Assembly: GCA_963784175.1 (NCBI GenBank) | Contig: CAWAQJ010000012.1 | Coordinates: forward strand, 1-64,000 | DNA length: 64,000 nucleotides | Source of the DNA: JAIBJN01 sp963784175 | GTDB taxonomy: Bacteria; Actinomycetota; Thermoleophilia; Gaiellales; Gaiellaceae | Direction: 5' to 3' | Shown: piece after piece, positions 57,307-64,000 of the stretch | Layout: the number at the start of each line of letters is the position of its first letter | Position numbering within the stretch: the stretch's first letter is position 1 | The notes under the pieces: generated by a model | Database searches by the model: none | Told to the model about the DNA's origin: nothing | What the model saw: only the letters and a program-made list of their open reading frames with translations | Made by a program: the position numbers and the translations under genes

Positions 57307-58499
57307 CACGCCGCCGCCTTCGCGGCCGCCGCCGCTCCGGCGCGCCGGCCGAAGACGCAGCACTCGAGGAGCGAGTTGCCCATCATCCGGTTGCGGCCGT
57401 GGGTGCCGCCCGCGATCTCGCCGCAGGCATAGAGGCCCTCGACGGTCGTCTCGCCGTGCTCGTCGATCACGAGCCCGCCGTTCTGGTAGTGGAGGATCGG
57501 ATAGGTGAGGATCGGCTCGGCGAGCGGGTCGACGCCCGCGGCCCGGTAGCGGCGGAGCATGTACGGAAGCGAGACCTCCGCGTCCGCCTCGGGGATCCGG
57601 GTCGTGTCGAGCCAGACGGCGGGCCGTCCGTCGGGCGTCTCGACGCCCTTGCCCTTGTCCACCTCGTCGAAGATCGCCTGCGAGACCTCGTCGCGCGGCG
57701 CCAGCGGGTCGGTGAACTCCTCGCCGTCGGCGTTGACGAGCACAGCGCCGTACGCGCGCGTTGTCTCGGGAATGGAATAGCCCTTGAGGTTCTCCGGCCA
57801 CGTGCCGCCGTTGGGGTGGTACTGGAGCGCGTCGAGGTCGCGCGACTCGGCGCCGAGCCCGAGCGCGATCTGCGTCGTCTCGCCGGTGGCGCCGGGATGG
57901 TTGGTCGTCAGCTCGCCCCGCTCCTCGGCCTCGCGGAAGCAGCGCCCGCCGGCCGAGAGCACGACGGCGCCGGCCTCGACGACGTGGTCGCCGCAGCGAG
58001 CCCGCCAGCCGGAGCCGGCCTGCTCGAGCTCGGTGAGCGGCGACTTGGGCAGGACCAGCGCGCTCGAGGACTCGACGGCCTCGCGCAGCGCGCTCGTGAT
58101 CGCGAGCCCGGTCTGGTCGCCCACCTGGAGCAGCCGCTTGCGGCTCGCGCCGCCGCAGCGCGCGAGGCGGTAGCCGCCGTTCGAGCGCGTGAACTCGACG
58201 CCGGCATCCTCGAGCCAGTGGATCGTGCCCGGCGCCTCCGAGGTCAGGATCCGGACGAGCTTCATGTCCGCGGTCTGGTGGGAGCTCTGCCAGACGTCCT
58301 CCGCGTGCATGTCGGGCGAGTCGTCCTCACCGAAGGCCGCCTGGATGCCGCCCTGGGCCTTGGCCGAGTTCGAGGACTGCACAGAGCCCTTCGTCGCGAG
58401 CGCGACGCGCGCTCCCGCCCGCTCGGCGGAGACGGCGGCGGCGAGGCCGGAGGCCCCGCTTCCGACCACGAGCACGTCAACGGTGATGGCTTCGGCCAA
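57306..58499 (-). CDS. FAD-dependent oxidoreductase, fumarate reductase/L-aspartate oxidase-like
   Basis: A flavoprotein of about 397 residues. FAD is bound by VDVLVVGSGASGLAAAVSAE (residues 7-26) and AKAQGGIQAAFGEDDSPDMH; the catalytic and C-terminal motifs are ALQYHPNGGTWPEN, THGRNRMMGNSLLECCVFGR. It is shorter than SdhA (no long C-terminal domain), more like L-aspartate oxidase or soluble fumarate reductase. It heads the sulfur operon and may make or use fumarate for the fumarase next to it. TTG at 58499 is chosen because it lies 9 bases after TATAGT; a GTG at 58535 would put that box inside the gene. Confidence 0.87.
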   Translation of the reverse strand: MAEAITVDVLVVGSGASGLAAAVSAERAGARVALATKGSVQSSNSAKAQGGIQAAFGEDDSPDMHAEDVWQSSHQTADMKLVRILTSEAPGTIHWLEDAGVEFTRSNGGYRLARCGGASRKRLLQVGDQTGLAITSALREAVESSSALVLPKSPLTELEQAGSGWRARCGDHVVEAGAVVLSAGGRCFREAEERGELTTNHPGATGETTQIALGLGAESRDLDALQYHPNGGTWPENLKGYSIPETTRAYGAVLVNADGEEFTDPLAPRDEVSQAIFDEVDKGKGVETPDGRPAVWLDTTRIPEADAEVSLPYMLRRYRAAGVDPLAEPILTYPILHYQNGGLVIDEHGETTVEGLYACGEIAGGTHGRNRMMGNSLLECCVFGRRAGAAAAAKAAA

Positions 58500-58508
58500 G
58501 ACGGTCTG

Positions 58509-58514
58509 ACTATA
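58509..58514 (-). promoter_or_regulatory. -10 box of the flavoprotein-fumarase-sulfur operon
   Basis: On the minus strand TATAGT lies 9 bases before the TTG at 58499. Seven genes follow without a clear gap. Confidence 0.55.
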
Positions 58515-58566
58515 CCACCGACTTCCTAATCCCACACATTTGAGTAGCTTATGGCCCGATGGCCGC

Positions 58567-59881
58567 CTAGCCGCCGCCCGTCACGCTCGCGCGCGCCTCC
58601 TTGAGGCTGTCGTCGCGCTCGGTGTCGCGCACGCCGGGCACGAAGAGAAAGGCCATGGTCACGCCCGCCGCGGCCAGGCCCGCGACGACGAGCGTGGTCT
58701 GCGCGCCCAACGCCGCCGAGACGGGCCCGGTCAGGGCGAAGGAGACCGGCACGAGGCTCGTCGAGACGAACCAGTCGAGGCTCGTGACGCGCCCGAGCAG
58801 CTCGCCGGGAACCAGCGTCTGCACAAGCGTCCCCCAGATGACCATGCCCGAGGTGAAGAGCGCGCCCTCGACGAGGCTGATCGCCTGCATCTGCCACACC
58901 TCGGTTGCGAGACCGAAGCCGACGAGTGCGAGCGAGCCGAATCCCCACGCGCAGTACATGAACGTGATGTGCCGCCGCGGGAAGCCGCGCTGCCCGAGGA
59001 AGAACGCCGCAAGGAGGGCGCCGATGCCGCCGCACGCGAGGACGAGCCCGAAATCGCCGGCGTCGCCGCCGAGCTCGTTCCGGACGAGATACGGGCACGA
59101 GGACGTCCACCGGGCCCCAGTAGGCGAGGAGGAAGACCGCGGCCGCGAGCAGCGTCGCCCAGAGCCACGCGTGCGCCCGGACGAAGACGAAGCCCTCGCG
59201 AAGGTCGCGCAGCATCGAGGTTCGCTCCTTACCTGCCTCGCGCGGCGCCGGCCGGTGGCGCATGAGGAAGATCGCCGCGGCCGAGACCAGGAACGTGGCG
59301 GCGTCGAGCATGAACGCCTGCCCGGCGCCGATGGTCGCGACCATCCAGCCGCCCAGCGCGGGACCGACGAGCAGAAACGCGAAAGGGCGGATGAACTGGT
59401 CGAGCGAGTTGGCCTGGAGCAGGAGATGCCGCGGAACGATCTCCGGGACGATCGACATGAACGCCGGGCCGAAGAACGCCTCACCCGTGCCGAAGACGGC
59501 CGCGAGGACGATCAGGTGCCACAGCTCGACCACCTCGGTGAGCACGAGGACGCCGATCATCCCGACCGCGACCGCCCGCACGATGTCCGCGGCGATCATG
59601 ATCCGGCGCCGCTCGAAGCGGTCCGAGATCACGCCCCCGATCAACACGAAGATGCCGATCGGTAGCGTCCACGCCAGTCCGACCAGCGAAAGCGCCGTCG
59701 GCGAATTCGAGAGCTCGTAGACCTGCCACGCGATCGCGACGACGTAGACGCCGTCGCCGGCGAGCGACACCGTCGCGCCGGCCCAGAGCAGGGCGAAGTC
59801 CCTGATCCCGAGCGGGCGCAGGATGCCGACGCGGCTTCTGCTCGCGCGGTTTCCGCTCTCGGGTGCCCGCCGGGTGTCCAT
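58567..59881 (-). pseudogene. MFS transporter with one frameshift
   Basis: A 12-helix major-facilitator protein of about 437 residues, enterobactin-exporter/macrolide-efflux type: ALLWAGATVSLAGDGVYVVA, GGVISDRFERRRIMIAADIV (motif A) and FGTGEAFFGPAFMSIVPEIV in the first half. Near 59096 an extra C (run GTGCCCGTA) changes the frame: DVLVP continues as YLVRNELGGDAGDFGLVLA in the next frame, and the second half runs to a stop at 58567. Both halves are otherwise normal, so this is either a sequencing error or a very young mutation. Substrate unknown, probably a drug or small molecule. Confidence 0.85.
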
Positions 59882-59887
59882 CGATAC

Positions 59888-60949
59888 TCAGTAGCTCGTC
59901 TTCCTCATCGATCGCGCAAAGCGCCGTCGGGCCTTCCGCTGCTCCGCCATAGCCCGGGCGTCCGTCTTCAGCTCGAGGTGCTTCAGCTCGCCGAGAAGCT
60001 TGCGATAGCTCTCGAAGCGCTCTTCGGGCAACGTGCCGTCCGCAAGCGCGGCGCGAACCGCGCAGCCCGGCTCGGCCACGTGCGCGCAATCCGCGAACCG
60101 GCACTCCGCCGCCAGGTCGGCCACGTCGGAGAACGTCTCTTCGACGCCGCCTCCGGCGTCCCAGAGGGCGATCTCGCGCATTCCGGGGGTGTCGAGGACG
60201 AGCCCGCCGTTCCCGAGCGGGACGAGCTCGCGGTGCACGGTGGTGTGACGCCCTCTTCCGTCATCGCGCAGCCCTTGGGTCTCCTGGCGATCCCAGCCCA
60301 GCAGTCGGTTGAGGAGCGTCGACTTGCCGACACCGGAGGAGCCCAGGAGCGCCGCCGTCCGGTTCCCGGAAAAGTAGGGCTCGAGCTCCTCGACGCCGGC
60401 CCCCTCGAGGCAGCTCATGACGTGGATCGGCACGCCGAAGACGGCTGCCTCGACCTCTGCCACCGCCGCGTCGAGATCCTCGGCCAGGTCGCTCTTGTTG
60501 AGCACGACCACCGGTTGCGCGCCGCTCTCCCAACCTGCGGCGAGATACCGCTCGATGCGGCGGACGTTGAGGTCGTCGCCGAAGGCGCTCACGAGGAACA
60601 CCACGTCGACGTTGGCTGCCACGACCTGCTCGACGCTCTCGTCCCCGGCGGCCTTGCGCAGGAACACCGTGTCGCGCTCGAGGACGGCGTGGATGGTCGC
60701 GGCGTCGGCGTTCGGGCCGTCGGAAACCGCAACCCAGTCGCCGACCGCTGGGAGGTCGACGGCGCTCGCGGCGTCATGGCGAAGCCGGCCCGCGACCTCG
60801 GCGGGCCGCTCGCCGCATGCGGCGTACACGACGTAGGCGCCGCGATGCTGCGCGGCGACGCGCGCCGGCGCGAGGGCGTCGGCGGCATACAGCTCGAATT
60901 CTTGTTCACGGCTCGGGCTCCACCCGAGCACCTTCAAGTCGAAGGGCAA
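59888..60949 (-). CDS. rsgA: ribosome small-subunit GTPase RsgA
   Basis: A 353-residue circularly permuted GTPase that helps the late assembly of the 30S subunit. OB-fold first (YVVYAACGERPAEVAGRLRH), then G4 VVVLNKSDL, G1 LLGSSGVGKSTLLNRLLG and G3 LVLDTPGMREI in permuted order. The zinc knuckle is CRFADCAHVAEPGC. The TTG start at 60949 has a strong Shine-Dalgarno site (AAAGGAG, 7 bases upstream), one of few here. GTPases like this are often near housekeeping genes, but here it stands between a transporter and a hypothetical gene. Confidence 0.95.
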   Translation of the reverse strand: MPFDLKVLGWSPSREQEFELYAADALAPARVAAQHRGAYVVYAACGERPAEVAGRLRHDAASAVDLPAVGDWVAVSDGPNADAATIHAVLERDTVFLRKAAGDESVEQVVAANVDVVFLVSAFGDDLNVRRIERYLAAGWESGAQPVVVLNKSDLAEDLDAAVAEVEAAVFGVPIHVMSCLEGAGVEELEPYFSGNRTAALLGSSGVGKSTLLNRLLGWDRQETQGLRDDGRGRHTTVHRELVPLGNGGLVLDTPGMREIALWDAGGGVEETFSDVADLAAECRFADCAHVAEPGCAVRAALADGTLPEERFESYRKLLGELKHLELKTDARAMAEQRKARRRFARSMRKTSY

Positions 60950-61000
60950 CCTGAGTCTCCTTTACATGGGCAAGGGCTCTGGACGCGGCTCACCGCTGTC

Positions 61001-61024
61001 CCGAGCAAGCTTTCGGAGGCTCGG
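61001..61024. other. hairpin in the 5' region of rsgA
   Basis: CCGAGC and GCTCGG are 6-base arms with a 12-base loop. The 190-base gap before rsgA holds no gene. No known riboswitch pattern could be matched by eye. Confidence 0.35.
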
Positions 61025-61139
61025 CTGCTAAAAGAAAGCGTCGGGACCGCGGAGGCACGACATTGGGGCAACATCCATTGTCAGCCTCCTTTCCTCGCGG
61101 AACCGAACAGAAGAAGCCTAGCCGACGGAGCGGCGGCTG

Positions 61140-61796
61140 TCAGGCCCCGAGACCGCCGAACACGGCGAACGGGTTGTGCGGCATGACCTCCCAGACCATG
61201 CCGCCGCCTGGCTCGACCTCGACCTTCGCGCCCTCCGGAGACTCGGCGCGAAGCCGCTCTGCGAGCGCTTCGGCGTCGTCGCGGTTCGCGGCGCCGACGA
61301 GGAGAAACGTTGAGCGCGTGACGACCGGTAGCCCCTCGGCCTCGAACTGCGCGGCCAGCGCCTTCGTCGCGTCGTGGCTGGGCAGCGAGACGCGCACCTC
61401 CCACTCCGCGTGGCCGCTGGCGAATGACTCCTCGGCCTCGCGCTCCTGCTGGCGGTCGTGCTCGGCCTGGATCTCGTCCTCGGTTTCCGGAAGCGCCACG
61501 GACGCGTCCCTCCAGTCCTGCTCGACCGGGTGCCAGCGCTCGAGCGAGACCTTTGCGGCCCGCCCTTCGGAGGACAGGTGCGCACGAACGAATCCCTCGG
61601 CGTCGCGCGCCTGCTGCTCCTCGTCCGCGTAGAGGTAGACGCGCGGCCCGTCGCGGCTGACGACGACGCGTCCGCCCAGCCGCTCGCGCTCCTCGGCCTC
61701 GAGGCGGCGGGCAGAGAGCCACTCGACGAGCTGCGTGCCGTCGCCCTCGTCGTCGAAGTCCACCGTGACACGCCAGTCGTCGCTCACACCCGGCAT
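61140..61796 (-). CDS. hypothetical acidic protein
   Basis: A 218-residue acidic soluble protein without signal peptide or membrane helix. Residues 9-85 (DWRVTVDFDDEGDGTQLVEW, then VYLYADEEQQARDAEGFVRA) and 127-195 (EWEVRVSLPSHDATKALAAQ, then FLLVGAANRDDAEALAERLR) look like two copies of the same beta-alpha-beta unit, suggesting an internal duplication of a ferredoxin-like domain. A charged, Glu-rich helix (TEDEIQAEHDRQQEREAEES) links them. Family not recognised. ATG at 61796; a GTG at 61787 is possible. Divergent from the methyltransferase at 61821. Confidence 0.8.
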   Translation of the reverse strand: MPGVSDDWRVTVDFDDEGDGTQLVEWLSARRLEAEERERLGGRVVVSRDGPRVYLYADEEQQARDAEGFVRAHLSSEGRAAKVSLERWHPVEQDWRDASVALPETEDEIQAEHDRQQEREAEESFASGHAEWEVRVSLPSHDATKALAAQFEAEGLPVVTRSTFLLVGAANRDDAEALAERLRAESPEGAKVEVEPGGGMVWEVMPHNPFAVFGGLGA

Positions 61797-61803
61797 TCTG
61801 CCC

Positions 61804-61809
61804 TATGCT
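61804..61809 (+). promoter_or_regulatory. -10 box upstream of the methyltransferase at 61821
   Basis: TATGCT ends 11 bases before the ATG at 61821; no Shine-Dalgarno site. Confidence 0.45.
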
Positions 61810-61820
61810 GGCTCGAGGCC

Positions 61821-62840
61821 ATGCGGTGGCTGGCGAAGGCAGCTCTCCAGCAGGGAATCGGCGCACTTCCGCATGCGGAGAGCGTGAACTACGTGTTCCA
61901 GCGGCGCGTGTCCCGGACACTGCCCGCCGGCGAGGGCGTCTTGCGCCGCAAGTTCCGGCGCGCCCTCGGCCACATCCGTGCCTACGAGGAGCACGGGCCG
62001 CAGCGGGCGCTCGGTGACGCGACGTTCTACGAGTTCGGCGCGGGATGGGACCTCGCGATTCAGCTCTCCTACTGGGCGCTCGGGGTCGAGCGCCAGACGC
62101 TCGTCGACATCCGGCCGAACCTCAGGCCGGAGCTCGTGAACCTCACCCTCGAGCGGCTGCACCGTCTCCACGGCGAGCTCGAGGAAGAGGCAGGCCGGCC
62201 CGTGCGCGACACGGGCGAACGACGGATCGCCGGTGCCGCCGACCTCCGGGCGTTCGGGATCGACTACCTCGCGCCGCGCGACGCCCGGGCGACCGGCCTC
62301 GAGGCCGAGTCGGTCGACTTCGTCACGAGTACGAACACGCTCGAGCACATCCCGGCCGCGGACCTCGTCCCGATCCTGCGCGAGTGCCGGCGTCTGTTAC
62401 GCCCCGACGGGGCCATGAGCTCCCGGATCGACCTCTGCGACCACTACTCGTACTCCGACCGCGGCCTCACGCCGTACCACTTCCTCCGCTACTCCGACCG
62501 CGCCTGGCGCCTGCTCGACTCGGGGCTCTCCCGCCAGAACCGTCTGCGGCGCCCGGACTACGTGCAGGCGTTCGCTTCGGCCGGGCTCGACGTCGTTGCC
62601 GAGCGCGCGCAGTCCCCGGAGGGCTCGGTCGAGCGGTTGAAGGAGCTCGATCTCGCGCCGCGGTTTCGGGCCTACGCGCTCGAGGATCTGGCGGTCACGC
62701 GCCTGTTCCTCGCTGCCCGGCCCGTGCCGGCCGCGTCACCAGACGCTGCGGAGGAGGCCGGCGATCTCGTCGGGCGAGGCGACGCGCGGGTTGGCCTTGG
62801 CGCCGACGCGCTCGGCGGCAGCAGCAGCAACGACCGGTAG
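61821..62840 (+). CDS. SAM-dependent methyltransferase-like protein
   Basis: A 339-residue protein. The SAM site is variant: ATFYEFGAGWDLAIQLSYWA in place of the usual LDxGxGxG, then QTLVDIRPNLRPELV as the acidic strand. VDFVTSTNTLEHIPAADLVP and ECRRLLRPDGAMSSRIDLCD are the usual type-11 motifs. The family resembles methyltransferases of capsule and glycan loci. The natural end seems to be near VTRLFLAARPV; the last 35 residues are low-complexity and run 105 bases into the convergent dehydrogenase gene, so an original stop may have been lost. Confidence 0.82.
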   Translation: MRWLAKAALQQGIGALPHAESVNYVFQRRVSRTLPAGEGVLRRKFRRALGHIRAYEEHGPQRALGDATFYEFGAGWDLAIQLSYWALGVERQTLVDIRPNLRPELVNLTLERLHRLHGELEEEAGRPVRDTGERRIAGAADLRAFGIDYLAPRDARATGLEAESVDFVTSTNTLEHIPAADLVPILRECRRLLRPDGAMSSRIDLCDHYSYSDRGLTPYHFLRYSDRAWRLLDSGLSRQNRLRRPDYVQAFASAGLDVVAERAQSPEGSVERLKELDLAPRFRAYALEDLAVTRLFLAARPVPAASPDAAEEAGDLVGRGDARVGLGADALGGSSSNDR

Positions 62841-63713
62841 CTCGGGCTCCGGCACACCGAGGTCTCGCAAGCGCTCGAAGCCGGCGAGGCGCGCGAGACT
62901 CTCGACGGCTGCGGGGACGTCCTCGCCGGCGCCCATGGCCTCGCCGAACCGTGCGATCTCTGCGGCGGCGACCGGCTCGTTGAATCTCAGCGCCGGTGCA
63001 AGCACGACGGCGTTGAGCGCTCCGTGGGAAATGCCGTAGCGCCCTCCGAGCGCCTGCGCCATCGCGTGGCCGAGCCCGAGCCCGGCGCTCCCGAGCGCGG
63101 CGCCCGCGTGCATGGCGCCCTCGAGCAGCTCCCGTCGGGCCTCACGGTCGTTGCCGTCCGCGAGCACGCGGGGCAGCGAAGAGCCGATCAGGCGTGCGCC
63201 CTCGAGCGCCTCCCGGTCGGCGTCAGGGTTTCTCCCCTTCACGTAGAGCGCCTCGGCTGTGTGGGCGAGTGCGTTCATGGCCGTCCCGCCGGTCTCGAAC
63301 TCGGGGAGGCCGTACGTGAGCTCGGGGTCGTAGACGATGCCCTCGATGCGGGCGCCTCCGCCGCCGACCTTCACGCCTCGCTCGAGGTCGCGCATGCCGA
63401 AGCCCGTCGCCCACTCGGCGCCCGAGTACGTCGTCGGGATGGAGACGACCGGCAGGCCGGTCGCGGCGCTGACCGCCTTCGTCGTGTCGATCGCGCTGCC
63501 TCCGCCGAGGGCCACGAGCCCGTCCGCTCCCTCCGCGGCGGCGACGGCCTCGTCCACCGTCTCGCGCGGGACGTGCTGCTGGACACCCGCGAAGCGCGCG
63601 GCGACGGGAAGGTCGAGCGAGTCCCAGCGGCGGCTCGTGACCAGGAGCGGCTTCGAGCTTCCAAGCTCCGCGAGGACATCGGGGAGCGCGTCGAGGCCCC
63701 AGCGGACGATCAT
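62736..63713 (-). CDS. iron-type alcohol dehydrogenase, maleylacetate-reductase-like
   Basis: A 325-residue dehydrogenase of the iron-containing ADH superfamily. NAD-binding segment DGLVALGGGSAIDTTKAVSA, then PVVSIPTTYSGAEWATGFGM, a hallmark of maleylacetate reductases. The metal ligand positions have Asn/His variants: NALAHTAEALYVKGRNPDAD and GLGLGHAMAQALGGRYGISH. It may reduce maleylacetate in aromatic breakdown or act on another keto acid. Its start overlaps the stop of the LysR-like gene by four bases (ATGA), so the regulator probably controls it. Confidence 0.88.
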   Translation of the reverse strand: MIVRWGLDALPDVLAELGSSKPLLVTSRRWDSLDLPVAARFAGVQQHVPRETVDEAVAAAEGADGLVALGGGSAIDTTKAVSAATGLPVVSIPTTYSGAEWATGFGMRDLERGVKVGGGGARIEGIVYDPELTYGLPEFETGGTAMNALAHTAEALYVKGRNPDADREALEGARLIGSSLPRVLADGNDREARRELLEGAMHAGAALGSAGLGLGHAMAQALGGRYGISHGALNAVVLAPALRFNEPVAAAEIARFGEAMGAGEDVPAAVESLARLAGFERLRDLGVPEPELPVVAAAAAERVGAKANPRVASPDEIAGLLRSVW

Positions 63714-64000
63714 GCCGCCTGCTCGGCGGCGAACTCGAGGAACGCGGCCGCAGCCCGGCTCGGCGTCCGTCCCTTGGCGCGGACGACGTAGATCTGCCGC
63801 GTCGGCTCGATGCCGGCTACGCGGGCGGCCGCCAAGGTTCCGGCGGCCAGCTCGCCCTCGATCGCGGTGCGCGAGATGAAGGCGACGCCGTAGCCGGCCC
63901 CCACCGCGCTCTTCACGGACTCCTGGAGCCCGAGCTCGAGCTTCGACTCGAGCTCCCGCACCCGCAGCCCCGCCCGGCGCAGCTCCTCGTCTACGACCTG
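63710..64000 (-). CDS. LysR-type regulator, C-terminal part (cut by window edge)
   Basis: The last 96 residues of a LysR-type effector-binding domain: ELGLQESVKSAVGAGYGVAF, ISRTAIEGELAAGTLAAARV, RQIYVVRAKGRTPSRAAAAF and FLEFAAEQAA. The DNA-binding half lies outside the window. It overlaps the dehydrogenase gene by four bases; regulators of maleylacetate reductase and aromatic pathways are often of this family. The pairing supports a catabolic role. Confidence 0.85.
   Translation of the reverse strand, partial: QVVDEELRRAGLRVRELESKLELGLQESVKSAVGAGYGVAFISRTAIEGELAAGTLAAARVAGIEPTRQIYVVRAKGRTPSRAAAAFLEFAAEQAA

Noticed and set aside
60950..61139. A riboswitch before rsgA
   Set aside because: One hairpin is visible, but no conserved core of a known riboswitch class could be matched, and rsgA has an ordinary Shine-Dalgarno site.
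1..64000. CRISPR array, rRNA operon, insertion sequence or prophage
   Set aside because: No regularly spaced repeats, no rRNA-like sequence, no transposase, integrase or phage structural gene was seen in either strand.

Overview
The window is a 64 kb stretch of a high-GC bacterial chromosome, probably from the actinobacterial line. The support is indirect: a small Lsr2-like protein, a Fur/Zur regulator divergent from a zinc ABC transporter, many GTG and TTG starts, and many genes whose start codon lies only 6-11 bases after a TAnnnT -10 hexamer, as expected for leaderless mRNAs. Deep-branching Thermoleophilia-like actinobacteria fit best, but this is inference; there is no rRNA to confirm it.

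Region 1 (about 1-12.7 kb) is a patchwork of small single genes. The first four genes (an alpha/beta hydrolase, a SnoaL-like protein, a TetR regulator, a second hydrolase) are all broken by single-base frame changes. They are followed by an intact aldo/keto reductase, an Lsr2-like mini-protein, tRNA-Thr(CGT), an ABC-2 exporter pair, a DHFR-like reductase, a membrane class III nucleotide cyclase, a GNAT protein, a lipoprotein and a metallo-beta-lactamase-fold lactonase. A short intergenic element occurs four times between 8.0 and 11.9 kb, always in the same orientation.

Region 2 (12.8-44.9 kb) is a large surface-polysaccharide locus. A nearly gap-free minus-strand operon of about 16 genes runs from 36.8 down to 17.8 kb. 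It encodes polyprenyl-phosphate and nucleotide-sugar glycosyltransferases, an SDR sugar-nucleotide enzyme, a DegT aminotransferase, two ATP-grasp ligases, two O-antigen-ligase/polymerase-like membrane proteins, a flippase-like protein and an initiating sugar transferase fused to a FemAB-type acyltransferase domain. Around it lie a Wzz-like chain-length protein, a PQQ-type beta-propeller, two sulfotransferases, another glycosyltransferase, an alkaline-phosphatase-superfamily enzyme, a Wzx-type flippase, a third ATP-grasp protein, methyltransferases and an eIF2B-like protein.

Region 3 (44.9-52.6 kb) holds a NarL-type two-component system, an NlpC/P60 cell-wall hydrolase, a PIG-L deacetylase, the zinc transporter znuABC-type operon with a divergent Zur-like repressor and a Fur-family box between them, and a secreted FlgD-Ig-like protein.

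Region 4 (52.6-64 kb) starts with a seven-gene coupled operon: flavoprotein, two-subunit class I fumarase, ComA-like phosphosulfolactate synthase, APS reductase, APS kinase and ATP sulfurylase. It generates sulfite and PAPS; the PAPS could feed the sulfotransferases of region 2. An MFS transporter (one frameshift), rsgA, a conserved-looking hypothetical, a methyltransferase, an iron-type alcohol dehydrogenase and a cut-off LysR-like regulator close the window.
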